A stretch of 64,000 bases of DNA. Origin: Nitrosomonas sp. (lineage in GTDB: Bacteria; Pseudomonadota; Gammaproteobacteria; Burkholderiales; Nitrosomonadaceae). The stretch is taken from the NCBI GenBank assembly GCA_017984435.1, contig JAGNZK010000002.1, positions 60,469 to 124,468 of the forward strand. The letters are read 5' to 3'. This document shows, piece after piece, positions 56,412 through 64,000 of the stretch (positions are counted from its first letter, which is position 1; each line of letters opens with the position of its first letter). The position numbers and the translations under genes are program-made. Under the pieces are notes generated by a model. The model was not told the DNA's origin. It did no database searches and worked only from the letters and a program-made list of their open reading frames with translations.

Positions 56412-57869
56412 TTAACTGAAGGAGTTAGCTGAATTTTCTGATGTTTGGTCGAGTAATTGGATATTATCAAAAATTACAGTGAACGAAGTACCTACACCTG
56501 GCTCGCTGGCAACTTTAATTTTCAGTTTATTATTTTCTGCGGCAATTCTAACGATAGATAGTCCAATACCGCTAGATGACTTGTTGTGCTGTGCCGCTCT
56601 GGGAGAATAGAAGTATTCATTAAAAATATTCGGGAGATCTTTACTTTCAATGCCAATGCCGTGATCGGTAATGATGATATGTGCACTGTGGTTAGCTGGA
56701 TCCAACTCAGATGTGATTTCAACAGATGTACCATTGTGAGAATAAATGATTGCATTTGAAATAATATTTTCCAAGAGAATTTCCAATTGATCAGGAATAC
56801 CCTGGTAAATAAAATTATTAAACGAAACATTCAACGTGAGTTGCTTGGAATTCGCAAAAGGGGTCAATTTATCGATGCATTTTTGCAAGATTTTTTCCAG
56901 ATTAATGGATTCCATGCTGGCTGTATTAAGACAAGTCGCTTTTAAACGTTGCAATCTCAGTAAATCGAGAATAAGGCCAGACATGTTTTGTGCTCGACCA
57001 TCAATTTTTTCAAGTGAATTATTTACTTCAGGGGACGCTTCTCCTAAGTAACCTCCTCTGATTAGAGAGATTTGGCTTCGGATAGCATCCAATGGGGATT
57101 TAAGTTGATGTGTGATAAGCAATGCATATTGATCCTTTTCCACTTGTGCCTGGTTAATTTGCTTATGAGCATCCACGAGATGACGTTCATGAGCACGCAC
57201 AATTAAGGATAGTCTTGAGACAACATACCAAACTATGAAAAACAGAATATCAAGGAAAAACACCCATAATACAGCACCATCTCTACGTACGCTTTCAACT
57301 GATAGGTGACTGCTGATCAGCGTTGAGAGTGGTGCTTGAGTAAATATGAAATTTTCAATAACTACTACGATAGTGTCCATGATACATACCAGAATTGTCA
57401 CATAGAGACTTTCCCGTGTAGAAAAAAAGATACAAGCCAGTGCGATGTGTAGCACATAGAAAAATGAAATGGGCGTGGAAGTACTACCAATGTAATGTAC
57501 TACAACCGATAAACAGACCAGATCAACAATAATCTGCATCCACAAATTCATAGACGGTGAGTTGAATTTGCTTGGCTGACAGTGATTTAATGCATAAATG
57601 TAAGCGATATTCGCAAAAACCAACACGATGATGACGGCAATTGGCCAATTTTGCTGTTCAGGGATGCCTAACTGTGCGAATGTATTTGATGCTAACAGCA
57701 TCAAGATTTCGAAAAGTATGAGTGCAGCAATCAACACCCAACGAAAGGAAATGAACCAGCGAATATTATTGATTAAGACGTCATCACTCAGCTTCAGCCT
57801 GTCTCCCTGCATCTCAAGTAATGCATATTGGTTTTTAGGTTTATTCCAGGAGAATTCAGTAAATGTCAT
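56412..57869 (-). CDS. Membrane sensor histidine kinase
   Basis: A 485-residue kinase. N-terminal half with about six membrane helices (residues ~35-220) and no large periplasmic domain, then a HisKA dimerisation domain with the phospho-acceptor His in LITHQLKSPLDAIRSQI (about residue 252) and a HATPase_c domain: N-box ENIISNAIIYS, G1 DHGIGIE, F-box and G2 SSGIGLSIV. Membrane-embedded sensing (quinone, redox or membrane state) is an inference. The response regulator gene lies 140 bases upstream in the same direction and is the likely partner. Confidence 0.92.
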   Translation of the reverse strand: MTFTEFSWNKPKNQYALLEMQGDRLKLSDDVLINNIRWFISFRWVLIAALILFEILMLLASNTFAQLGIPEQQNWPIAVIIVLVFANIAYIYALNHCQPSKFNSPSMNLWMQIIVDLVCLSVVVHYIGSTSTPISFFYVLHIALACIFFSTRESLYVTILVCIMDTIVVVIENFIFTQAPLSTLISSHLSVESVRRDGAVLWVFFLDILFFIVWYVVSRLSLIVRAHERHLVDAHKQINQAQVEKDQYALLITHQLKSPLDAIRSQISLIRGGYLGEASPEVNNSLEKIDGRAQNMSGLILDLLRLQRLKATCLNTASMESINLEKILQKCIDKLTPFANSKQLTLNVSFNNFIYQGIPDQLEILLENIISNAIIYSHNGTSVEITSELDPANHSAHIIITDHGIGIESKDLPNIFNEYFYSPRAAQHNKSSSGIGLSIVRIAAENNKLKIKVASEPGVGTSFTVIFDNIQLLDQTSENSANSFS

Positions 57870-58009
57870 AATTTTATTCCCTTTCTGAGCGTTTGATTCT
57901 CTACTTGGAGTGGAAGTTGGTTAGGAATCAGAAGACTAATGAGCTTAGTCAATATTCCGTTGCTTGCGGCGAGGTGTTTTTTATGTCTTGTCGAATCTGG
58001 CCATGCTGC

Positions 58010-58390
58010 TTATTTTATGTTTTTCAATCGATCATTAATCGTCGCCAGTAGACTGATTGGTTCAACTGGTTTTTCCATAATGCAAACCCATTCATGAGAT
58101 CCATCTTCAAAATATGGTCTGATCATGTCACCCAGAGAGGTCAGAAAAATGGTTTGTATTTTTGGATAGCGTTTATGGATTTGTGCATAGGTGGTCAAAC
58201 CGGAATCCATTGATTCAACCATAACATCAAGGATGGCTAGGTCAGGCCGTTTGGCGTCATCCTGTAACGAATCGATAAAGTCCTGCATAGTCAGATAACT
58301 ATCAACTTCATATCCATTCTTACACAGTATACGCTGAACGGCCTCCCTGATATCTGAGTCATCATCGACATGTGCAATTCGTGCTGCCAT
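58010..58390 (-). CDS. Single-domain response regulator
   Basis: A 126-residue receiver domain with no output domain. Acidic pocket Asp9-Asp11 (HVDDDSD), phospho-acceptor Asp55 (LAILDVMVES), Thr of FLTSLGD and Lys of IMEKPVEPI are present. It would act by protein-protein contact or phosphotransfer, probably with the histidine kinase encoded just downstream. GAAGGAAAATTATT precedes the ATG. It is divergent from the di-heme peroxidase-like gene (283 bases between starts). Confidence 0.9.
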   Translation of the reverse strand: MAARIAHVDDDSDIREAVQRILCKNGYEVDSYLTMQDFIDSLQDDAKRPDLAILDVMVESMDSGLTTYAQIHKRYPKIQTIFLTSLGDMIRPYFEDGSHEWVCIMEKPVEPISLLATINDRLKNIK

Positions 58391-58673
58391 AATAATTTTC
58401 CTTCCTTCATAATTTGGACCCCAAAATAAGCACTTATAAGAAACCGTTTATTTAGCGTGGTCATTGTTCATTCGATCATATCGCAGCATATGTGAAAAAT
58501 ATGTGAAGCACAACTAGCTGCTGTAAGAGAGTCATTGGAGTTTCCTTGTGGGATCACTCACAATTATCTTCCATAATCATATCATCTTGAGTAAAACATA
58601 TATGATATTCAAGAAAGTTCGGCGTATTCCGTTCCTGCAGTTTCGTTTCTTAATTAATCTTTGGAGTATTTTT

Positions 58674-60125
58674 ATGTTCTACAGGAACAGTCTTCAAATA
58701 GGCTTTTGTTTGATTTTTTTTGTGATGGCTAATGTCGCATTCGCGGAGAGTAATCATGATAGGAATAGCAAGTCCGAACGTCTTCCAAATATGCTTAAAT
58801 CAATAAATAGTCATGGTACTGATACAACCTATAGTAACGCTGGATATATTGATTTAACTAATCCATTTTTTCAAAGCCTGGGTACTAATGGGCGCAGTTG
58901 TGTAACATGCCATGTACCTTCAGAAGGATGGGTAATTACGCCCACAGGTGTTCAAGAACGGTTTAATCAAACAAATGGTTTGGATCCGTTATTTCGCTTA
59001 AATGACGGCGCCAATTCACCGAATGCGGATATAACCACAGAAGAGAAGCGGCGAATCGCTTTCAGTATGCTGTTGAATAAAGCGAATATTCGTGTAGGGA
59101 TAAGTATTCCTGCGGATGCAGAGTTCAAACTGATCGAAGTGGATGATCCTTATGGTTATGCCAGCGAGACGGAACTGTCATTATTCCGTCGGCCATTACC
59201 AACCACTAATCTTAAATTTTTAAGCGCAATCATGTGGGACGGACGTGAAACGACCAGTGTATCAAACTCCAGTGAATGTATTTTTGGAACATCCAGGTGT
59301 TTTGCTCCTGTAGCTTCAGATTTATCAAATCAGGCTAATCATGCCACATTGGGGCATGCCGAAGCTTTGCAGGCATTAACGATAGAACAGCGAAATGCAA
59401 TTGTAAGGTTTGAGTCGGGTTTGTTTACAGCGCAAACATATGACGAAAATGCAGGTGATTTAACAGCTAGAAAAGCGAAAGGCGGCCCCAAGAAACTTAA
59501 AAATCAAAAATTCTATTTTGGGATTAATGATACGGTAGCTGGAGATTATCAAACACATGAAAACTTTAATCCTGTAGTAATGACGCTGTACGATACCTGG
59601 AATCGTTATAATAAACATGCAGATCGCGACAATAAGAAATCTATCATCAGTGGTCGTGCAGCTATTGCACGAGGTCAGGCACTGTTTAATTCCCTACCTA
59701 TTCACATTAGTGGCGTTAAAGGTTTAAACGATGATTTAGGCATAGATGTCATTCAAGGTACTTGTACGACATGTCATAATACGCCTAACTCGGGCAACCA
59801 TTCAGTTCCAATGCCGCTGGATATCGGTATTTCCGATGAATCACGCCGCACGCCTGATATGCCTTTGTATACACTTGAAAATAAAATAACAGGTGAAGTG
59901 ATAAAAACAACGGATCCGGGACGTGCATTGCTTACTGGTAAGTGGAAGGATATCGGACGTTTTAAAGGCCCCATTCTACGCGCGGTAGCATCAAGACCCC
60001 CCTATTTTCATGATGGCTCCGCTGCAGACTTGCCAGCGGTCGTGGATTTTTATAATACACGCTTCAATGTTGGACTTACTGACCAAGAAAAGGCTGATTT
60101 AGTTGCATTCCTGGCAGCGCTCTGA
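58674..60125 (+). CDS. Di-heme cytochrome c peroxidase-like protein
   Basis: Periplasmic protein of the cytochrome c peroxidase/MauG superfamily, 483 residues. I use the ATG at 58674: GGAG lies seven bases upstream and the signal peptide (MFYRNSLQIGFCLIFFVMANVAFA) follows. The open frame extends 42 codons upstream without such features. Two heme motifs: CVTCHVP (about residue 77) and CTTCHNTP (about 363), and a late PYFHDGSAADLPAVVDFYN stretch typical of the family. It could reduce peroxide or oxidise another protein; substrate unknown. The two-component genes opposite may control it. Confidence 0.87.
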   Translation: MFYRNSLQIGFCLIFFVMANVAFAESNHDRNSKSERLPNMLKSINSHGTDTTYSNAGYIDLTNPFFQSLGTNGRSCVTCHVPSEGWVITPTGVQERFNQTNGLDPLFRLNDGANSPNADITTEEKRRIAFSMLLNKANIRVGISIPADAEFKLIEVDDPYGYASETELSLFRRPLPTTNLKFLSAIMWDGRETTSVSNSSECIFGTSRCFAPVASDLSNQANHATLGHAEALQALTIEQRNAIVRFESGLFTAQTYDENAGDLTARKAKGGPKKLKNQKFYFGINDTVAGDYQTHENFNPVVMTLYDTWNRYNKHADRDNKKSIISGRAAIARGQALFNSLPIHISGVKGLNDDLGIDVIQGTCTTCHNTPNSGNHSVPMPLDIGISDESRRTPDMPLYTLENKITGEVIKTTDPGRALLTGKWKDIGRFKGPILRAVASRPPYFHDGSAADLPAVVDFYNTRFNVGLTDQEKADLVAFLAAL

Positions 60126-60453
60126 TTATAAATAATTGTTGTATGCAGATAACTTTCCGGTTTTGTTGGAGGAGTTATCTGCTATTAACTATCAAGGCCA
60201 ATTCACAATCTCGTTAAACCAGTTTAACCTCTTCCGGGCTTAACTCCTTGTTGCTTGCGTTGGAAGGGAGTTTTTATAACTGAAAACTTACTACGAAACT
60301 TAACGAAAAAGTTTCTGAGAGAATGGCCATAAATAATACACAACTTGTTTTTATTATTTCGGATTAAAATACTGATATGACAGTATAAGGATTGCAATCA
60401 AGCTCTTCTTATAGTACAGGAATTTATGAAAGTCTCACTTCTCGGGAGATATT
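60126..60453 (+). other. 328-base intergenic region with a hairpin
   Basis: Contains the stem GCAGATAACT (60145-60154) / AGTTATCTGC (60173-60182), 20 bases after the peroxidase-like gene, a probable transcript end without a T-run. Otherwise AT-rich, presumably the promoter of the universal stress protein gene. No gene seen. Confidence 0.45.
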
Positions 60454-60894
60454 GTGTATCAACGGATTTTAGTACCGATTGATGGTAGTGCGACTTCTGA
60501 ATATGCGTTGGATGAGGTTATTAAATTTGCGCAACAACAAAATGTACAGATAAAACTGGTGAATGTATTGGAAGATGTCTGGTATTTTGATACTGAAAGC
60601 TGCTCAAATTATTCAGAATTAGTCGATTCAATGAGACGCCATGGCGAAAAGATACTGAAACAAGCACAGAATAAACTTCAACAAGTTGGTATTACGGCTG
60701 AAATAAAACTATTGGAAGCACGAGGGGAACGGATCGCTAATGTTATTATTACTGAAGCAAAAAACAATTTAGCGAATTTAATCATTATCGGCACTCATGG
60801 TCGATCCGGTTTTAGTCGAATGTTATTAGGTAGTGTTGCGGAAAGTGTGGTACGAGTGGCACATATACCGATACTCCTGATTCGTGCGAGATAA
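60454..60894 (+). CDS. Universal stress protein (UspA family)
   Basis: A 146-residue single-domain UspA protein. Begins MYQRILVPIDGSATSEYALD and ends with the ATP-binding motif GTHGRSGFSRMLLGSVAESVVR (G-2x-G-9x-G-S), followed by PILLIR; so of the ATP-binding subgroup. The start is GTG at 60454, with GGGAG about eight bases upstream. The next gene is 67 bases away in the same direction. Confidence 0.92.
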   Translation: MYQRILVPIDGSATSEYALDEVIKFAQQQNVQIKLVNVLEDVWYFDTESCSNYSELVDSMRRHGEKILKQAQNKLQQVGITAEIKLLEARGERIANVIITEAKNNLANLIIIGTHGRSGFSRMLLGSVAESVVRVAHIPILLIRAR

Positions 60895-60961
60895 AAGTGA
60901 TTAGTGGCAGGCGAATTATTAGATTTTGATAATGAATTTTTTTATTTAAGTTATTCAGAAT

Positions 60962-61729
60962 ATGGAAAACTATGAAGCTTTATTAACCACAGTTGCCTTA
61001 ATGATGGGTGTTTCCTGGGCAAGTGGAATTAATCTGTATGCGGTTTTATTAGTGCTTGGCTGGGGTGGTTCAACAGGTCATATTGCTTTACCTTCTGAGT
61101 TGTCGGTATTGCAAGATCCGTTGGTAATTGGTGCTGCCGGTGTTATGTATTTCATAGAATTCTTTATTGATAAGATACCTGGAATGGATTCCATGTGGGA
61201 CTCCATTCATACTTTTATTCGTATCCCGGCGGGTGCCATGCTGGCAGCAGGCGCGGTCGGTGATGTGACACCCGCATTAGAAATTGCCGCTGGGATTTTA
61301 GGGGGTGGTATTGCTGCAACGAGCCATGCCACTAAAGCAGGTACCCGTCTTTTAATTAACACGTCTCCGGAACCATTTACCAATTGGTCAGCGTCGCTTA
61401 CGGGAGATGTTCTGGTGCTCTCCGGATTGTGGACTGCGCTAAAATATCCGGAAGTTTTCCTTATTTTATTAGTTATCTTTTTGGGTGTTGCAGTTTGGTT
61501 ATTACCCAGATTATGGTGTTTTATTAAAATAATGCTATCTAAGATAGGAAAATTTCTGGGGTTAGTGGAAGAACCTGTGACAGCTAATGGAGCGATTAAT
61601 GTTGCCATAGAGACACAGGAAAGCGATCAAATAGCAGCGTTAGAACGATTGCAACAATTACGGGATAAAGGTGCGCTTACGCCGCAAGAGTTTGAACAGC
61701 AGAAAAATAAGATTCTAAGAGAGAATTAA
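60962..61729 (+). CDS. DUF4126 membrane protein with C-terminal SHOCT domain
   Basis: A 255-residue protein. The first ~190 residues have about five hydrophobic segments and the DUF4126 features GVSWASGINLYAVLLVLG, DKIPGMDSMWDSIHTFIR and GAVGDVTPALEIAAGILGGG. The last ~30 residues (IAALERLQQLRDKGALTPQEFEQQK) are a SHOCT domain, a short helical oligomerisation motif. Function unknown. The gene ends 11 bases before the convergent LpxK-like gene. Confidence 0.85.
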   Translation: MENYEALLTTVALMMGVSWASGINLYAVLLVLGWGGSTGHIALPSELSVLQDPLVIGAAGVMYFIEFFIDKIPGMDSMWDSIHTFIRIPAGAMLAAGAVGDVTPALEIAAGILGGGIAATSHATKAGTRLLINTSPEPFTNWSASLTGDVLVLSGLWTALKYPEVFLILLVIFLGVAVWLLPRLWCFIKIMLSKIGKFLGLVEEPVTANGAINVAIETQESDQIAALERLQQLRDKGALTPQEFEQQKNKILREN

Positions 61730-61740
61730 AACAAGTTAAC

Positions 61741-62754
61741 TTAGCTTAGCTTGCTCCCGAGCTTCTTCAGTACGATGGCTTGCAGCTCACTGTTTATCCA
61801 GGCTTCTTGAGGTAACGCCCAAAGTGTTTCTTTTGCAAAATGATGGCACTGTAGGGCATTTTCTTCGGGCATAAGAATGATATCGGTTTCTGGGAAATGA
61901 ATATCTTTCTGAGTAAATGGATGATTTTCTGCAAACGAGTGTAGCTCTGCATTTAATTCTATTTTTTGTATAAAATCAAAAAACCACCAAATATTATCTT
62001 CACTAGCAATTGCATGCAGTTGCTTGTTTTTGAAGTCAGAAACAAATTGACGGATTTCCGGGTTGAGTACATTGTAAGCAGTCTCGCTGACGAGCTTCAT
62101 ATTGTAGGTCTTACCCCATTCTCGAGTATTTACATGATAATTCTGCTTGCCGTTGGTTACGATAATATCGATCTTTCTCAAATATCGGGGATTTACTCGT
62201 AGAGGACCGGCAGGCAATACCAATCCATTGCCGAAGCTTTGCTCGGTAAAATCAACCACTGCAATTTCGATGTCACGTTCAAGACGGTAATCTTGCATAC
62301 CATCATTGCAGATGATGATATTGCAGATTGGATGCGTATCCAGAAGTGCCTGAGCGACTGCGACTCGATCGTTTCCAACCCAGACGGGGCAGATTTCTCC
62401 ACAACGTTGCGCTAACAGAAATGTTTTTCCGCCTACTTGATTGGGATCACTGGTAGCAGTTACCGCAACGGGTAAACCAGGATTATCGGAATTACCACGT
62501 GTTATGATTCCTGGGTGATAACCTTGCTTAATTAAGAAATCAATAAGCCAGAGTACCAGCGGTGTTTTGCCGCCGTCATCGATACTGATACTGTCGACCA
62601 TGATGACCGGCGCCGGTAGCTTGACTGACGGTAGGATATCCAGCCAATAGCATAATTTCTTTAGCGTTAAGAAGAATTGGTATAAAACGCTTAGCGGCCA
62701 TAAAAGAAAATGTAATGGCGTAATACGATGCCAATAAAGTGCTGACAATTTCAT
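61741..62754 (-). CDS. LpxK-like protein (tetraacyldisaccharide 4'-kinase homologue) with altered P-loop
   Basis: A 337-residue membrane-anchored homologue of the lipid A 4'-kinase. Overall colinear with LpxK: N-terminal helix (LHFLLWPLSVLYQFFL), GYHPGIITRG, WVGNDRVAVAQALL, IICNDGMQDYRLERDIEIAV, FGNGLVLPAGPLR. But the P-loop, normally GNxTVGGTGKTP, reads DSISIDDGGKTP; the SRGYGG block reads TRGNSD; and the DDGLQH block has NDGMQD, without the usual first Asp and the His. These changes predict poor kinase activity. It may be a divergent paralogue or a non-catalytic relative; I give no symbol. It is divergent from the alpha/beta hydrolase. Confidence 0.75.
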   Translation of the reverse strand: MKLSALYWHRITPLHFLLWPLSVLYQFFLTLKKLCYWLDILPSVKLPAPVIMVDSISIDDGGKTPLVLWLIDFLIKQGYHPGIITRGNSDNPGLPVAVTATSDPNQVGGKTFLLAQRCGEICPVWVGNDRVAVAQALLDTHPICNIIICNDGMQDYRLERDIEIAVVDFTEQSFGNGLVLPAGPLRVNPRYLRKIDIIVTNGKQNYHVNTREWGKTYNMKLVSETAYNVLNPEIRQFVSDFKNKQLHAIASEDNIWWFFDFIQKIELNAELHSFAENHPFTQKDIHFPETDIILMPEENALQCHHFAKETLWALPQEAWINSELQAIVLKKLGSKLS

Positions 62755-62887
62755 CTTTTGCTTCTACTCAATATATAGTTATAGAATTTCACATTCATTT
62801 AGAATGATAAACAAATTGGATGCGTAAAATTTTTGCATGTCATCGCAATAGTGTTTAATTCAAACAAAAGCAAAAATAACATAAATC

Positions 62888-63778
62888 ATGAAAATATTTG
62901 TAAACCGATTACTTGTACCGACGCCATCCAGTGATGGTAAACAAAAACCCCCACATTATATTGCTTATACCGATTGGGGAAATCCACAAAACCCGCATAT
63001 TGTAATATGTGTGCATGGATTGACACGTAATTGCCGTGATTTCGACTATTTAGCGCACACATTGCAATCAGACTGTCGAGTGATTTCGGTAGATATCGTG
63101 GGGCGTGGTCAAAGTGATTGGCTGGAGCAAGCGCATGATTATGATTATTATCCATTATATCTTTCTGATGCCATGTCTTTAATTACCCATATTCAGGCGC
63201 AATATCAGACGAGCATTACATTGGACTGGGTGGGTATTTCGCTGGGCGGATTGATCGGGATGATTTTGGCGACACAACCGAATATGCCAGTTCCAATCAA
63301 CAAATTGGTACTGAGTGATATCGGCCCATTAATTCCTGCGACTGCTCTGAAAAGAATCGCTGATTATGTTGGCAAAGATATTCGTTTCAATAGTTTTGAG
63401 GAATTTAAACAGTACATGAAAGTGATATCCGCCTCTTTTGGTCCGTTAACTGAAGATCAATGGCATCATATGGCCATTCATAGCGCTCGTGAATATGAAG
63501 ATGGTTCCTACGGTTTTCGCTATGATCCAAAAATCTCAATCAGTTTTAAAGAGCGTGAGATTACGGATATTGATTTATGGCAGCAATGGGATCAATTAGC
63601 TATACCTACGTTGGTTTTGCGTGGCACTGAGTCGGATGTGCTGTCGATAGAGACAGCTGCAAAAATGCAGGTACGTGGTGCAAAAGCTAAAGTCGTCGAA
63701 CTGCCCGGCATCGGCCACCCACCCATGATTATGGATGACCATCAGATAAAAATTGTGCGGGATTTTATTCTCGGTTAG
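62888..63778 (+). CDS. Alpha/beta hydrolase
   Basis: A 296-residue hydrolase of the alpha/beta fold. Oxyanion-hole region ICVHGLTRNCRDFD, nucleophile elbow GISLGG (about residues 117-122), a late Asp in RGTESDVLS and catalytic His in GIGHPPMIM. No signal peptide, so cytoplasmic. Single gene, followed by a strong hairpin. The substrate is not evident. Confidence 0.88.
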   Translation: MKIFVNRLLVPTPSSDGKQKPPHYIAYTDWGNPQNPHIVICVHGLTRNCRDFDYLAHTLQSDCRVISVDIVGRGQSDWLEQAHDYDYYPLYLSDAMSLITHIQAQYQTSITLDWVGISLGGLIGMILATQPNMPVPINKLVLSDIGPLIPATALKRIADYVGKDIRFNSFEEFKQYMKVISASFGPLTEDQWHHMAIHSAREYEDGSYGFRYDPKISISFKEREITDIDLWQQWDQLAIPTLVLRGTESDVLSIETAAKMQVRGAKAKVVELPGIGHPPMIMDDHQIKIVRDFILG

Positions 63779-63815
63779 CTGCTGGTGAGTTCGCTAGATT
63801 GTTGGAGCTTGAAAC

Positions 63816-63845
63816 AATAATGGCAGCTATTTTGCTGCCATTATT
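63816..63845. terminator. Bidirectional terminator
   Basis: AATAATGGCAGC (63816-63827) and GCTGCCATTATT (63834-63845) form a perfect 12-base stem with a six-base loop between two convergent genes. The AT ends supply T-rich tails on both strands. Confidence 0.8.
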
Positions 63846-63866
63846 ATTTGATTCTACTCTTAAAAC

Positions 63867-64000
63867 CTAGAAACGGATGTTGTATTGGACATAGAAGAGA
63901 TCAGGAGAGATACCCGGGACTTGTTTTTTGAGGAAATCGCCGCTCCACATTTTTGAATAGCCGAACAGTACATCCTGATGACGGTTGACATGGAAGTTCA
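63867..64000 (-). CDS. Outer-membrane beta-barrel protein, C-terminal end (alginate-export-like)
   Basis: The minus strand is open from the window edge to TAG at 63869-63867, giving FHVNRHQDVLFGYSKMWSGD and then KQVPGISPDLFYVQYNIRF. The alternating hydrophobic pattern and final Phe are the usual outer-membrane barrel ending, and HQDVLFGYSKMWSGDF with DLFYVQYN resembles the end of alginate export (AlgE-like) family porins. Only ~44 residues are in the window, so the family is tentative. Confidence 0.65.
   Translation of the reverse strand, partial: NFHVNRHQDVLFGYSKMWSGDFLKKQVPGISPDLFYVQYNIRF

Noticed and set aside
58548-58673. Longer N-terminus of the di-heme protein
   Set aside because: It would bury the signal peptide; GGAG and a clean signal peptide support ATG 58674.
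1-64000. CRISPR array or defence island
   Set aside because: No regular repeat-spacer pattern and no cas or known defence genes were found.

Overview
The window reads as chromosomal DNA of an AT-leaning betaproteobacterium. The nitrosomonad lineage (Nitrosomonadaceae) is my best guess, from housekeeping genes of betaproteobacterial type (DUF2782-thrB-polA neighbourhood, BPSS1780-like membrane protein, split gcvPA/gcvPB), a formate/nitrite-type channel, RTX and FG-GAP proteins, and a CopD-cytochrome c fusion. No amo, hao or rRNA gene is present, so the lineage is an inference. There is no prophage, CRISPR array or intact insertion sequence.

Region by region. 1-12 kb: 3' end of uvrD, a BPSS1780-like membrane protein with a zinc-knuckle tail, thrB, a DUF2782 protein and a LOG-family protein on the minus strand, then polA, rne and rluC. 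11.4-17.5 kb: tesA-like esterase divergent from the ybbA/ybbP ABC transporter, with start codons that share one CATG, then hemW and a formate/nitrite channel. 17.6-22.4 kb: a ParE-type toxin-antitoxin pair whose toxin carries an in-frame amber codon, an unknown membrane protein, a hemerythrin/FmdE-like pair and an SLC13 permease with RCK domains. 22.6-30 kb: two tandem, closely related secreted GH38-like proteins, convergent with a MacA-like adaptor and ABC ATPase that lack an adjacent permease. 30-36.8 kb: a secreted Cache protein, then a minus-strand run ilvE - zinc-finger protein - algC - nadE - bepA. 37-41 kb: an FG-GAP/RTX protein cut off before its C-terminal tail, a TIGR03032 protein, a small secreted protein and a periplasmic alpha-carbonic anhydrase.

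41.3-47.7 kb holds the glycine cleavage operon: tandem-aptamer glycine riboswitch with terminator, gcvT, gcvH, gcvPA, tpx and gcvPB, followed by a PfkB kinase. The riboswitch should make the operon respond to glycine, and the thiol peroxidase tpx sits inside it. 47.8-54 kb is a decaying accessory zone: an RTX protein, an AraC-type response regulator, a secreted unknown, a broken copy of the 3' end of a CopD-cytochrome gene, a frameshifted CHRD gene and the intact CopD-cytochrome c-redoxin fusion. 54.2-64 kb: a PhoD-like phosphatase, tRNA-Gly and tRNA-Cys behind a near-consensus promoter, a response regulator/histidine kinase pair divergent from a di-heme peroxidase-like protein, a universal stress protein, a DUF4126 protein, an LpxK homologue with an altered P-loop, an alpha/beta hydrolase, and the 3' end of an outer-membrane barrel gene.

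I see no multi-gene system that is clearly new. The most unusual items are the GH38-like duplication beside the permease-less efflux genes, the CopD-cytochrome-redoxin fusion with a decayed second copy nearby, the altered LpxK, and the number of genes broken by single lesions (ParE toxin, FG-GAP tail, CHRD).
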